Counted from the stretch's first letter, positions 7,836 to 14,962 are shown. The stretch: 41,171 nt of DNA from Paraburkholderia sp. (GCF_026225065.1 NZ_JAMFSB010000320.1:1-41171), one strand, 5' to 3'. Translations and numbers: made by a program. Notes: generated from the letters alone by a model not told the origin.

Positions 7836-8228
7836 TTACCAGGCTGAATCGCTTTTGACTGCCGTGATTTCGATCTCGACAAGAATCTTCGGATCGACGA
7901 ACGGCAGCACATGCAGCAGCGTCAATGCCGGACGAACATCGCCGAACACCTCGCCGTGTGCGCGCCCTGCGTCCTGCCAATGAGTGATGTCAGTGACGTA
8001 CACGCGGCTTTGCACGACGTCCTGGTACCCGAAGCCGGCATCGGTCAACACGGTGCCGAGCTTGTCGAGAATGGTTTTGGTCTGCGTGTACAGGTCGTCG
8101 CCGACGATTGAACCGTCCGGTCCGCTCGCCGCCGTGGCCGACACGTAGAGCGTGTTGCCTGACTGGATGGCGCGGGAATATCCGATGGACGCTTCCCAGC
8201 TCGAACCCGACGAATACCGTTTTTTCAT
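7836..8228 (-). CDS. RidA/YjgF-family enamine/imine deaminase-like protein
   Basis: This 130-residue protein belongs to the Rid family, whose members hydrolyse reactive enamine or imine intermediates such as 2-aminoacrylate and form trimers. Recognisable elements are GNTLYVSATAA near the N-terminus, the VQSRVYVTDI strand with the conserved arginine, and the RPALTLLHV plus VEIEITAVK ending. The start at 8228 is chosen over an in-frame ATG at 8249, because AAGGAGCG stands just upstream and the protein then begins MKKRYSSGS. RidA proteins coupled to a transporter and a local regulator are often dedicated to one catabolic pathway; that is inferred here. The RPAL segment differs from the RPAR of archetypal RidA, hinting at a different substrate. 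Confidence 0.88.
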   Translation of the reverse strand: MKKRYSSGSSWEASIGYSRAIQSGNTLYVSATAASGPDGSIVGDDLYTQTKTILDKLGTVLTDAGFGYQDVVQSRVYVTDITHWQDAGRAHGEVFGDVRPALTLLHVLPFVDPKILVEIEITAVKSDSAW

Positions 8229-8263
8229 GCTGCGCTCCTTGTATTGCACCTCGAGTAAATGGC

Positions 8264-8283
8264 TACACTACCTAAGTAGTGTA
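8264..8283. promoter_or_regulatory. Perfect 20-bp palindrome, likely operator of the TrmB-type regulator
   Basis: TACACTACCTAAGTAGTGTA has two exact 8-base arms around a CTAA spacer. It lies in the short divergent gap between the RidA-like gene (minus) and the TrmB-type gene (plus), where it could control both promoters. Two close copies sit beyond the regulator's 3' end at 9440-9459 and 9462-9481, which strengthens the idea of a specific protein-binding site. Confidence 0.75.
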
Positions 8284-8318
8284 CAAGGCCAATATGACAT
8301 GTGCTAGTCTCACGCGAT

Positions 8319-9233
8319 ATGACTACACAGATTCCTGCTGAGCTAATATCCGCGCTGATTCGCCTCGGCTTTTCCCAATACGAAGCGCAAGCCTATTGCG
8401 CCCTTCTGCAACGTTCGCCGATGAATGGCCACGAGGTCGGCAAGCTCTCCAGCGTGCCGCCGTCGAAAATCTACGAGACGCTTCAACGTCTGGACACCAA
8501 GGGTGCGGTTCTTATGCATCGGTCGGAACCGGTCCGGTACGCGGCGGTTCCGTATGCCGAGGTGCTGGCCCGACTGCGGGAGCGCTTCGAGGGCGATATC
8601 GAACTTGTCAATGAAGGACTATCGTCGCTCCCTGCAGCGCGTGAACTGGGGCTCGTCTGGTCTCTGCGCGACAGAAACGCAATCATCAGAGCATTCCAGA
8701 CCACGATAGACAGTGCGCGGCAAACCCTGTTCGCGGCGATCTGGGACGAGGAAATGGAACCGCTGCGCGACGCGATCGAGGCCGCTTCGGCGCGTGGCGT
8801 CGATGTCCATGTGGCGATCTACGGCACCGCGACGCTCAACGGCCCCCGGTTTTACGACCTGCGCGAATGCGGCGCGAGCGCCCGGGCCAGGCTCGAGGGG
8901 CGCAGATTGGCCGTTGCCGTGGCGGATGAGCAGGACGCGATCACTGCGGAATTCGGGCCGTCCGCCAATGAGGAAGCGGTACTCACGACGAATCAGGTCA
9001 TCAGCCTTCTTGCCATTGAGTACGTCAAGGCCGACGTCATGGGCCGCATCCTGATTAACTCGATGGGCCCGCGGGCCTTCGAGAAAGCGCTCAACAGCGA
9101 TTTGATGCAGGCGCTCCTGGCAGCCAAAACCGTTCGGTTACCCAAACAGAAAAACAAAACCATTGCACCCGCAACGGGTGTCAAGCGGAGAAGTTCGGCG
9201 CGAGCGTCGGGAAACCGGACCGACAAGACATAG
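8319..9233 (+). CDS. TrmB-family transcriptional regulator
   Basis: This 304-residue regulator begins with a TrmB-type winged helix-turn-helix at about residues 5-75: ALIRLGFSQYEAQAYCALL, HEVGKLSSVPPSKIYETLQRL and the wing around HRSEPVRYAAVP. A linker helix follows, then a C-terminal ligand-sensing region with a phospholipase-D-like look (RDRNAIIRAFQTTIDSA, DVHVAIYG). TrmB proteins were first characterised in archaea as sugar-responsive repressors; bacterial members exist. The last 30 residues are Lys/Arg/Ser-rich and may be a flexible DNA-binding tail. An in-frame GTG at 8301 is an alternative start; ATG at 8319 is preferred because the helix-turn-helix begins shortly after it, but neither has a strong ribosome-binding site. 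It is divergent from the RidA-MFS pair, its probable target. Confidence 0.85.
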   Translation: MTTQIPAELISALIRLGFSQYEAQAYCALLQRSPMNGHEVGKLSSVPPSKIYETLQRLDTKGAVLMHRSEPVRYAAVPYAEVLARLRERFEGDIELVNEGLSSLPAARELGLVWSLRDRNAIIRAFQTTIDSARQTLFAAIWDEEMEPLRDAIEAASARGVDVHVAIYGTATLNGPRFYDLRECGASARARLEGRRLAVAVADEQDAITAEFGPSANEEAVLTTNQVISLLAIEYVKADVMGRILINSMGPRAFEKALNSDLMQALLAAKTVRLPKQKNKTIAPATGVKRRSSARASGNRTDKT

Positions 9234-9439
9234 GCGGCCGTGGCGTTCCCAAGGCCTTCGCCATGAGCGCCCATTTCGTTATGGCGCGCCTGCTCCAACA
9301 TTGATTCCCGACAGCAAACCTGGCTCGACTGATCGCCCGCATCTGCGGGCTCGATAACGGCGCGCGCCCCCGCCACTGCCCCTAGGTATAGTCCTCTGAA
9401 AAACGAGATAAGCTCCTAGTAAAAGGCGGTAAAGACCAT

Positions 9440-9459
9440 TACACTACGCTGGTAGGGCA
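9440..9459. promoter_or_regulatory. Operator-like palindrome copy A
   Basis: TACACTACGCTGGTAGGGCA keeps the exact left arm of the palindrome at 8264-8283 and six of eight bases in the right arm, with the same four-base spacer length. It is followed after two bases by copy B, so their centres are 22 bp apart, about two helical turns, which suits cooperative binding on one DNA face. Confidence 0.65.
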
Positions 9460-9461
9460 TA

Positions 9462-9481
9462 TACCCTACTTCGGTAGTGTA
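9462..9481. promoter_or_regulatory. Operator-like palindrome copy B
   Basis: TACCCTACTTCGGTAGTGTA keeps the exact right arm of the palindrome at 8264-8283 and seven of eight bases of the left arm. Together with copy A it forms a tandem pair that ends 17 bases from the T-run of the minus-strand terminator. Confidence 0.65.
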
Positions 9482-9497
9482 GTTATCGAAAGCAGGC

Positions 9498-9524
9498 AAA
9501 AAAAACCGACCCATAAGGGTCGGT
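9498..9524 (-). terminator. Intrinsic terminator, minus strand
   Basis: The perfect 8-bp stem ACCGACCC/GGGTCGGT with an ATAA loop (9505-9524) is bordered on the left by a run of eight A, which is a U-tract on the minus strand. No annotated minus-strand gene lies close upstream of it, so it probably ends an unannotated RNA. Confidence 0.8.
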
Positions 9525-9640
9525 GGAAAGATTCTGGCCTATTTCGAGGGCCGGGCCAGAACCTGAGAGACTGGTAGTATCGCATTACAAGGCGTCATTT
9601 GCGGGTAAATCTTTAATTTACCCGCCGCGAAGCGGCTAGG
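9498..9640 (-). ncRNA. Candidate small RNA with four hairpins, unknown family
   Basis: Read on the minus strand, this segment forms in order a GCCGC-TTC-GCGGC hairpin, a 10-bp stem with a five-base loop, a TTCTGGCC/GGCCAGAA stem, and finally an intrinsic terminator with a U-tract. No open reading frame explains it. The 5' end is uncertain. GATAAT, a fair minus-strand -10 box, lies at 9720-9725 and would start the RNA near 9713, but I see no matching -35. I do not recognise the structure as a known riboswitch or 6S RNA. It could instead be an untranslated leader or a structured remnant. Confidence 0.5.
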
Positions 9641-9862
9641 TTGTGACTGGACACGATGAGCGTCTCGTCAGAACCTGGCCGCTTCTCGTTTGCATTGCTA
9701 ATCCGGGCGCGATCGGCAGATTATCGTAGTGCCAGAACAACGCTAAAGATAATCTTCCGCGTGGTATCGGCCCGGATTGGATTTCGGATGCTTACGCAGC
9801 AAGACTTCGCTGACCGCTATCATTGCAACGATCAAATCCGCATACGAAAGACTTTCTCCTCA

Positions 9863-10330
9863 ATGAACATCGCCATCGAAGACCCCGCCCAACCCGACAT
9901 CATTGCCCTGCTCGAACATGGCGACGCCGAAGCCGCGAGCTTGTACCCGGCAGAGAGCAACCATCTGTTGCCAATCGACGCATTGCGCGAACCCAGCGTA
10001 TTTTTTCACGTGGCGCGCGACGCAGCCGGCACGGCGCTGGCTACCGGCGCGGTGGTCCTGAAAGGCGACTGGGCGGAAATCAAACGCATGTGGGTCGAGC
10101 CGCAAGCGCGTGGCCAGGGACTCTCAAAGACCATACTCTCGACACTCGAACTCAAAGCCCGTGCGCAGGGGGTGCGCTGGCTGCGCCTTGAAACCGGCGT
10201 CGACAGTCACTCGGCCATCGGCCTCTACCGTCGCGCGGGTTTTGTCACTCGCGAGCCGTTTGCGGATTACCGCCCCGATCCGTTGAGCGTCTTTATGGAA
10301 AAAGATTTGTCCCCGAAGACGACGGTGTAA
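9863..10330 (+). CDS. GNAT-family N-acetyltransferase
   Basis: This 155-residue protein has the GNAT core. The acetyl-CoA loop is visible as RMWVEPQARGQGLSKTIL, a version of the Q/RxxGxG/A motif, and the last part GLYRRAGFVTREPFADYRPD is the classic C-terminal half of PhnO/YedL-like members. A longer frame starts at 9656, but its first 69 residues are Arg-rich, overlap the hairpin region and lack similarity to the fold. MNIAIEDPAQPDIIALLE from 9863 is a normal GNAT beginning, though a ribosome-binding site is not obvious. The substrate is unknown; small amines or amino acids are usual for this group. Confidence 0.85.
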   Translation: MNIAIEDPAQPDIIALLEHGDAEAASLYPAESNHLLPIDALREPSVFFHVARDAAGTALATGAVVLKGDWAEIKRMWVEPQARGQGLSKTILSTLELKARAQGVRWLRLETGVDSHSAIGLYRRAGFVTREPFADYRPDPLSVFMEKDLSPKTTV

Positions 10331-10335
10331 CTGCG

Positions 10336-10356
10336 CGCGCGGCCGACAGCCGCGCG
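10336..10356. repeat. GC-rich hairpin between convergent genes
   Basis: CGCGCGGC pairs with GCCGCGCG across a CGACA loop, directly after the acetyltransferase stop and before the convergent epimerase stop. There is no T-run, so it may be a Rho-independent-like pause or an mRNA 3' stabiliser rather than a classic terminator. Confidence 0.45.
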
Positions 10357-10360
10357 GGCT

Positions 10361-11341
10361 TCAGCGCACCAATAGACGAGCGAGCGCTGCCCGCTCTTTC
10401 TCCGCAGTCAAGGTCTGGACACGCAGCGGCGAATCCGCTGCGGCGCCGGATTGCCAGCACCATTGAAGTGTGTCCCCAATCGTCTGCGCCACCGGGCGAA
10501 ACGTGAGCCCCTGCCCGACCGCACGCCAGTTGTCTGCCTCGAAGATCCCGCCTGCCTCGGCATCGTCTTCAGCGATCCATAACGGCAGTTCGGTCCAGCC
10601 TTCGATCCCCGCGGCGTGAACCTCGTCGTCGGGAATCCATGCGAGTTCGGTGTCGTTTCCGGCTATCCGCACGCACTCGTCGAGGAACTGTCCCATCGTC
10701 AGCGTGGTCTGTGGACCCACCGCGTGATAGACGCCGGCGACGCGATCCTCCGCGAGGCGTACCGACCACTCGGCAAGATCCCGTGCATCGATAAACTGAA
10801 CCGGCCGCTCGCGCCGCCCAGGCGCAAGGACTTGCCCACCCGCCGCGACGCGGCACGGCCAATAGGTAAAACGCCCGCTGGGGTCGTAAGGACCGGCAAT
10901 CAGCCCCGGCCGCACCACAGCGGCCCGGCCCGGCATGGCCGCCAGAAGTGCCTCCTCGGCGCGCGCCTTCAGTGCGCCATACCCTTCGTGACCCGCAACG
11001 ACGTCCGTGCTTTCATCGTAACGGCGCTTCGGCGCAAACGTGCCGTACACGGAAACGGTCGACACGAAGGTGTAGTGTGCGGGCGGTTCGCCAAGCGTCG
11101 ACAGCAGCAAATCGATCTGCTCGGGACCATAAGCCGACGGGTCGATGACCGCGTCGAACCGGCGGCCTGCCAATGCCGCCAGATTCGTATTCCGGTCGCC
11201 GGTCAGCTTTTCGGCTGCCGGGAACAACGCGGGGTTCCGAAGACCGCGATTGAACAGCGTCACCTCGTGCCCTCGCTCCAGGGCCGCCTCGACAATATGG
11301 CGGCCGAGAAACAGGGTTCCCCCCATGATCAGCACTCTCAT
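10361..11341 (-). CDS. NAD-dependent epimerase/dehydratase family protein (extended SDR)
   Basis: This 326-residue protein starts with a Rossmann motif, MRVLIMGGTLFLGRHIVEAAL, where the glycine pattern is GGTxFLGR as in atypical extended SDRs of the CSP41/isoflavone-reductase-like type. It continues with HEVTLFNRG and a DAVIDPSAYGPEQ strand. The usual catalytic YxxxK is visible as YGALKARAEEAL. It probably acts on a nucleotide-linked sugar or binds RNA or flavonoid-like substrates, but the reaction cannot be set from sequence. It is a single gene, convergent with the acetyltransferase and upstream of the BPSS1780-type membrane gene on the other side. Confidence 0.83.
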   Translation of the reverse strand: MRVLIMGGTLFLGRHIVEAALERGHEVTLFNRGLRNPALFPAAEKLTGDRNTNLAALAGRRFDAVIDPSAYGPEQIDLLLSTLGEPPAHYTFVSTVSVYGTFAPKRRYDESTDVVAGHEGYGALKARAEEALLAAMPGRAAVVRPGLIAGPYDPSGRFTYWPCRVAAGGQVLAPGRRERPVQFIDARDLAEWSVRLAEDRVAGVYHAVGPQTTLTMGQFLDECVRIAGNDTELAWIPDDEVHAAGIEGWTELPLWIAEDDAEAGGIFEADNWRAVGQGLTFRPVAQTIGDTLQWCWQSGAAADSPLRVQTLTAEKERAALARLLVR

Positions 11342-11421
11342 GCTCGCTCCATCACGACATCAGGATCACTACGCCAGTGCAACATCATCGCAGATGCGTG
11401 CCGCGCCCATCCACGGCCAGC

Positions 11422-12219
11422 TTACCGGCCGATAAACACGTCGCGGTACGCACCGTAGATCGACAGCAGCGGCACGGCAGTCAACACCGGCGTCAGCACC
11501 AGCGCACGCAGAGCCAGCGGAACCATCGGTGCGAACAGCACGGCCACGGTCATTGCAGCGAAGTACATCAGCGTGACGGGCCAGTTACGTGCGGCGCCGC
11601 TGAGGCTGGCGATCATTGCTTCATGCGGCGTCATGTCATGCAGCATCACGAGAGCCGGTGCGAAGCAGGCCGAGGCGATCGCGACAGCGAAGATCGACGC
11701 CCCGAGCAGCGATTCGAGCGCACCGCGCACGCCATGGTCGCCCCCGTAGCTCATCGAAAGGTTGTGCACGCCAGCCGCCGTGACCGACATGTTCAGCGAG
11801 ACATGGAACGTTGCCAGCAGGATCACATAGCCGACGGCGACAATCGCTGCGCCGTACAGCCCGATCACGCACAGCGCGTTGCTGCGCCGCGCCAGCGCCG
11901 CAAACATGTCGCGCATCGATACAGGCTCGCCCTTGCTGGCGCCGTCCTGCACGAACATCAGGCCACCGACCGCGAGCGGCGCCAGCAGCACCGCCAGCGG
12001 ACGCAGCAGCGGCAGAAAACCCAGCAGCGTCGCGAAATCGGCGCAGATCAACAGAACGCTCAGCCACAGCACCGGCTGCATGCTCAGGGCACGCGCGCCG
12101 CTCACCAGCCAGTCGGCGATATGCAGGGGATTGACTTCTCTTCCACCGGAAAAAGGCAGTGCCGGCGCACGATGGAGACGGGTTTGCTTAGAAACGTCGC
12201 TCGGGTAATCGATGTTCAT
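11422..12219 (-). CDS. BPSS1780-family membrane protein
   Basis: This 265-residue protein has a soluble N-terminus of about 45 residues and then about six hydrophobic helices (for example PVLWLSVLLICADFATLLGF and AIVAVGYVILLATFHVSLNM). The architecture, including a GDHGVRGALESLLGASIF loop, matches the uncharacterised Burkholderia family named after BPSS1780. No function is known. It follows the HAAS-domain gene after 95 bases on the same strand and may share its PadR control. The gap holds the TTCGG tandem repeat listed separately. Confidence 0.75.
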   Translation of the reverse strand: MNIDYPSDVSKQTRLHRAPALPFSGGREVNPLHIADWLVSGARALSMQPVLWLSVLLICADFATLLGFLPLLRPLAVLLAPLAVGGLMFVQDGASKGEPVSMRDMFAALARRSNALCVIGLYGAAIVAVGYVILLATFHVSLNMSVTAAGVHNLSMSYGGDHGVRGALESLLGASIFAVAIASACFAPALVMLHDMTPHEAMIASLSGAARNWPVTLMYFAAMTVAVLFAPMVPLALRALVLTPVLTAVPLLSIYGAYRDVFIGR

Positions 12220-12266
12220 GACAGTTTCCTCAGTTATAGCGAAAGTTTTATACGTACTACTAAGGG

Positions 12267-12294
12267 TTCGGCAATTCGGTACTTCGGTGTTCGG
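12267..12294. repeat. Short tandem TTCGG repeat
   Basis: Four TTCGG units begin at 12267, 12275, 12283 and 12290, that is, spaced 8, 8 and 7 bases. They lie in the 95-base gap between two membrane-protein genes, about 50 bases upstream of the start of the BPSS1780-type gene. Such spacing could allow slippage or protein binding; neither is shown. Confidence 0.5.
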
Positions 12295-12314
12295 GTATTT
12301 CAGCTACTTTTTCT

Positions 12315-13478
12315 TCAGGACGGCTGCTGGCGATCGAGACTCGCCGAGACGACGTCGAGCTGTCGTTTTACGTAGCGCGATACGGCGCGCCAGGTAATCC
12401 GTGTCAACCAGATGCACAACGCAAGGCCGATGAGACCGATGGGCAGCATCACGATCGCATAGGTGTATTCGCTTTCCGATGCCGCCACGCGGAACTTGTG
12501 ATGGCCATCGTCGATGGCGACCTTGCCGTCGCCGATATCTACGGAATCCGAGCCGCTTTGTGCCGTCACGTGACTCGGCTTGCCCTGCTGGTCTTCCTGC
12601 AACGTGACGTGGTCGCCGTCGTCGGTGGAGATGTCCCACACCATCGACTTGGCATCCTTGCCGGTGCGGGCGAGCGACACGTGCTCGTCGTCATCTTTCA
12701 GATCAAGATCAACTACATCGTCGCGGGCAATGCTCCATGTGCCGTCCTTCTCTTTCGTCAGCAACTGCCGGGCGGCGTCGGAGGTGGCCTCAAACTTGAA
12801 GTCGTCGCCATCCTTCTTGATCTCGATCGCGCCGGCGTGAGTCACGAGCGAAAGCTTGCTGTCATCCTGCAGATCGATCACGAAGCGATTGCCGACGATT
12901 TTCAGGCTCTTCAGGTTGCCCGGGGTGTCGCTATCGCTATCGTCCTTGTCCGCTTCCTGCGCGCCCGATACGTCGGACGCGCCGAGTGCAAGGGCAGCGC
13001 TCGCTCCAGAATCGTGCGCCCCCTTGGCGTGCCCGCTACTGGTAAAGCTGAACGGCAGCACATCGTGACCGTTCTTGCCGAAGAAGTGATGACCGCTCAA
13101 CGCGATCACGCCGACAAGACCAGCGATCGTCAGTCCCACCGACACGGCGTAGCCCGCCGTCAGCAAAGCCAGGTACACCATGAACGGGATCAGCAGCAGG
13201 ACATTCAGCAGGCCCAGCGTGGAGATCGACATGACCACGCGAATCAGGTTGCCGAACGAACGGCGGTCCTGCCATTGCCTGTAGCTCGCCTGTGCCTTCA
13301 GTTCGCGGGCGAGCTTGACCGGGTCGCCCAGTGCTGCGATCACTTCTTCCTCGCGGCGCCCAGCGGCCAGCGCGTCGCCAATGTACTCGCGATAATCCGC
13401 AATGATTTCATCGACCGCAGGCTTCGGCAGACTGCTCAATTCCTGCCGTAGTGCTTCAATGAATACGTCCTGCTTCAT
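12315..13478 (-). CDS. HAAS-domain (DUF1700-like) membrane protein
   Basis: This 387-residue protein opens with a HAAS domain (MKQDVFIEALRQELSSLP, then DEIIADYREYIGDAL), a helical sensor module that is usually encoded beside a PadR regulator. Hydrophobic helices follow at about residues 75-135. The middle is a hydrophilic beta-rich region, Asp/Lys-rich, that resembles a DUF4097-type adhesin-like sheet domain. One more transmembrane segment (YAIVMLPIGLIGLALCIWL) stands near the C-terminus. Its start overlaps the PadR stop by four bases, so they are coupled. In other bacteria PadR-HAAS pairs respond to membrane or envelope stress; the signal here is unknown. Confidence 0.8.
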   Translation of the reverse strand: MKQDVFIEALRQELSSLPKPAVDEIIADYREYIGDALAAGRREEEVIAALGDPVKLARELKAQASYRQWQDRRSFGNLIRVVMSISTLGLLNVLLLIPFMVYLALLTAGYAVSVGLTIAGLVGVIALSGHHFFGKNGHDVLPFSFTSSGHAKGAHDSGASAALALGASDVSGAQEADKDDSDSDTPGNLKSLKIVGNRFVIDLQDDSKLSLVTHAGAIEIKKDGDDFKFEATSDAARQLLTKEKDGTWSIARDDVVDLDLKDDDEHVSLARTGKDAKSMVWDISTDDGDHVTLQEDQQGKPSHVTAQSGSDSVDIGDGKVAIDDGHHKFRVAASESEYTYAIVMLPIGLIGLALCIWLTRITWRAVSRYVKRQLDVVSASLDRQQPS

Positions 13479-13816
13479 GGGGTATCCCCTGTGTTCGTTT
13501 TTGTAGCGGGTTGCAACAATACGCCGTTGACTTCATCCACGAAACTGCGCCATTCCTCTTCCATCTCCAGCAGACTGCGGCGACCTGTGCCCGTCAGCGA
13601 GTAGTATTTGCGTGGCGGCCCAGAATTCGACTCGACGAGGTAGGTCGACACCCACGCTTCGGCTTGCAGGCGGCGCATCAACGGATAAATCGTCCCTTCG
13701 CTGATTTCCATTGTTTCCGCGAGCGTCGACACCAGTTCGTACGCGTAGCTGTCCCCACGGGCCAGGACGGCCAACACGCACATATCGAGCGTTCCCTTTT
13801 TTAACTGCGTCTTCAT
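13475..13816 (-). CDS. PadR-family transcriptional regulator
   Basis: This 113-residue repressor has the typical short PadR form: KKGTLDMCVLAVLARGDSYAYELVSTL as the first helices, EISEGTIYPLMRRLQAEAWV as the recognition part and PPRKYYSLTGTGRRSL as the wing. The frame can begin at 13846, but the start at 13816 gives the standard MKTQLKKGTL. PadR proteins usually bind a dyad near their own promoter. Two copies of a 21-bp dyad-like sequence stand 26 and 112 bases upstream of this start. The gene is coupled by a 4-base overlap to the HAAS gene, its likely co-regulated partner. Confidence 0.9.
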   Translation of the reverse strand: MKTQLKKGTLDMCVLAVLARGDSYAYELVSTLAETMEISEGTIYPLMRRLQAEAWVSTYLVESNSGPPRKYYSLTGTGRRSLLEMEEEWRSFVDEVNGVLLQPATKTNTGDTP

Positions 13817-13841
13817 CAAATTCCACGGGTGTAGTGTGTGG

Positions 13842-13862
13842 TGCAAGGTACCGTGCTATGCA
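13842..13862. promoter_or_regulatory. PadR operator-like site 1
   Basis: A 21-bp sequence with TGCA at both ends and a GTACC core. The half-sites match as TGCAnnGnAC and GTnCnnTGCA around one central base. It lies 26 bases upstream of the chosen PadR start and is repeated almost exactly at 13928-13948. Confidence 0.6.
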
Positions 13863-13927
13863 CTGTCACCGGACGGACTGCTGGCCTCGGTGACCATGGC
13901 TGAAATGTAGCAGGGTCTACTGTTTTA

Positions 13928-13948
13928 TGCAAGGTACCGTTCTATACA
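13928..13948. promoter_or_regulatory. PadR operator-like site 2
   Basis: A second 21-bp copy in the same orientation, 86 bases from the first. The two share TGCAAGGTACCGT and differ at only two positions in the remaining eight bases. Together with site 1 it suggests autoregulation of the padR-HAAS operon, perhaps with looping. Confidence 0.55.
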
Positions 13949-13998
13949 TATCTCTGAGGTGGGATCAGGGGCGGCGAGCGCTTCTTAGCCGATCGTCT

Positions 13999-14862
13999 CT
14001 AACCGAGCGCTTCTATCGTTACATCCAGCAAGGCCCGCAGGCGCGCCACCCGTCGCAAGTCACGATGGTACCCGAGCCACACGTCCCGGCCCGGCGGCGC
14101 TTCGCCCAGGTCGATCCGCCGCAACCCGGGGGTCGTATCGCCCAGTGGGCACGGCAGCGCCGCAAAGCCGCCCCCTTCCGCGCACATCCGCGCCTGTGCC
14201 CCCCGGTTGTTGCTTCCAAAGGCGATTCTCGCGTTCGGTAGCATGCGCTTGACCCATTCCACATCCGGCAGCGTGCCAAACGCGCTATCCATGCTGACGA
14301 GCATGTGCCCCTCCCCGTCGCCCGCCCGCGGCGCGACGAGGTCGACGCGCCCGTACAAGGCGTATTCCATATGCATCAGCTTGCGCTGGATGACATCGGC
14401 TTCCTCGAACGGCGTGATGCGAAACGCCAGATCGGTCTCGCGGCGGGCCAGGTTGTAACGGCGCGAATCCGTCACCAGTTCGAGCGAGACGCCCCGGTGC
14501 TGGACCAGGAACCGCGCAAACACGGGCGTTAGCACATGGACGCCAAACCAGTCCGAAGACGATACGCGCAACAGGCCGGTCAGATGCGCGTCCTTGCCGG
14601 CCAACGCCCGCGTGAAGCCAAGCGCCTCTTCTTCCATGCGCTCGGCATGGGCGAGAACCGCTGCGCCTTCGTCGGTCAGGACGAAACCGTCGCGAGTGCG
14701 CTGGAACAGCGCGTGGCCTACGGTTTCCTCCAATGCACGCAGACGCCGGCCCATGGTGGGCTGGGTCTGGCCCGTTTGCCTCGCCGCCGCGCCGAGCGTA
14801 CCGTTGCGGGCAATCGCCAGGAAAACACGGACGTCACTCCATTCCATCGCCCGAGCAGTCAT
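13999..14862 (-). CDS. LysR-family transcriptional regulator
   Basis: This 287-residue protein has a LysR N-terminal helix-turn-helix: MEWSDVRVFLAIARNGTL, AAARQTGQTQPTMGRRLRALEE and TRDGFVLTDEGAAVL. A periplasmic-binding-like effector domain follows from about residue 90. The frame can extend to 14988, but its first 42 residues run through the divergent promoter region, so MTARAMEWSD from 14862 is preferred. It is divergent from the quinone-oxidoreductase-like gene at 14963, with only 100 bases between, which is the standard LysR-target arrangement. The inducer is unknown. Confidence 0.9.
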   Translation of the reverse strand: MTARAMEWSDVRVFLAIARNGTLGAAARQTGQTQPTMGRRLRALEETVGHALFQRTRDGFVLTDEGAAVLAHAERMEEEALGFTRALAGKDAHLTGLLRVSSSDWFGVHVLTPVFARFLVQHRGVSLELVTDSRRYNLARRETDLAFRITPFEEADVIQRKLMHMEYALYGRVDLVAPRAGDGEGHMLVSMDSAFGTLPDVEWVKRMLPNARIAFGSNNRGAQARMCAEGGGFAALPCPLGDTTPGLRRIDLGEAPPGRDVWLGYHRDLRRVARLRALLDVTIEALG

Positions 14863-14962
14863 TTTTGTTTGCCTACCATTCAAAAACGTCGATTTACATA
14901 CCATTTCGCATGACAGAGTATGAAGGTATCGAAGCGCTGACTCAACCGGAAAGGAAATCATC
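14863..14962. promoter_or_regulatory. Divergent LysR/oxidoreductase promoter region
   Basis: The 100-base gap contains a direct repeat TACCATT (14874-14880 and 14899-14905, 25 bp apart) and an inverted ATACC...GGTAT pair (14898-14902 and 14925-14929). Either could be LysR-type binding sites, which are usually partial dyads with a T-N11-A core. The oxidoreductase has an AAAGGA ribosome-binding site within this gap. Confidence 0.4.

Larger units (their letters stand above)
9234..9862. other. 629-base gene-free stretch with operators, hairpins and a terminator
   Basis: No plausible protein gene lies between the TrmB-type gene and the acetyltransferase. From left to right it holds a GCCCGC-ATCT-GCGGGC hairpin at 9335-9350, two tandem operator-like palindromes (9440-9481), a minus-strand terminator (9498-9524), a stem TTCTGGCC/GGCCAGAA (9532-9539 with 9554-9561), a 10-base perfect stem GCGGGTAAAT/ATTTACCCGC (9601-9625) and a small GCCGC-GAA-GCGGC hairpin (9624-9636). 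The density of structure suggests an RNA gene. Confidence 0.7.

Noticed and set aside
8264..9481. TACACTAC/GTAGTGTA repeats as transposon ends or attachment sites flanking the TrmB-type gene
   Set aside because: Each copy is itself palindromic with a fixed four-base spacer, there is no transposase or integrase, and one copy lies in a divergent promoter; an operator explains them better.
9498..9640. Known riboswitch or 6S RNA
   Set aside because: The stem order and loop sequences fit none that I can recall, and no minus-strand gene lies downstream for a riboswitch to control.
9656..9862. N-terminal extension of the GNAT protein by 69 residues
   Set aside because: It would cover promoter and hairpin sequence, is basic and unlike the fold, and the short start gives a normal GNAT length.
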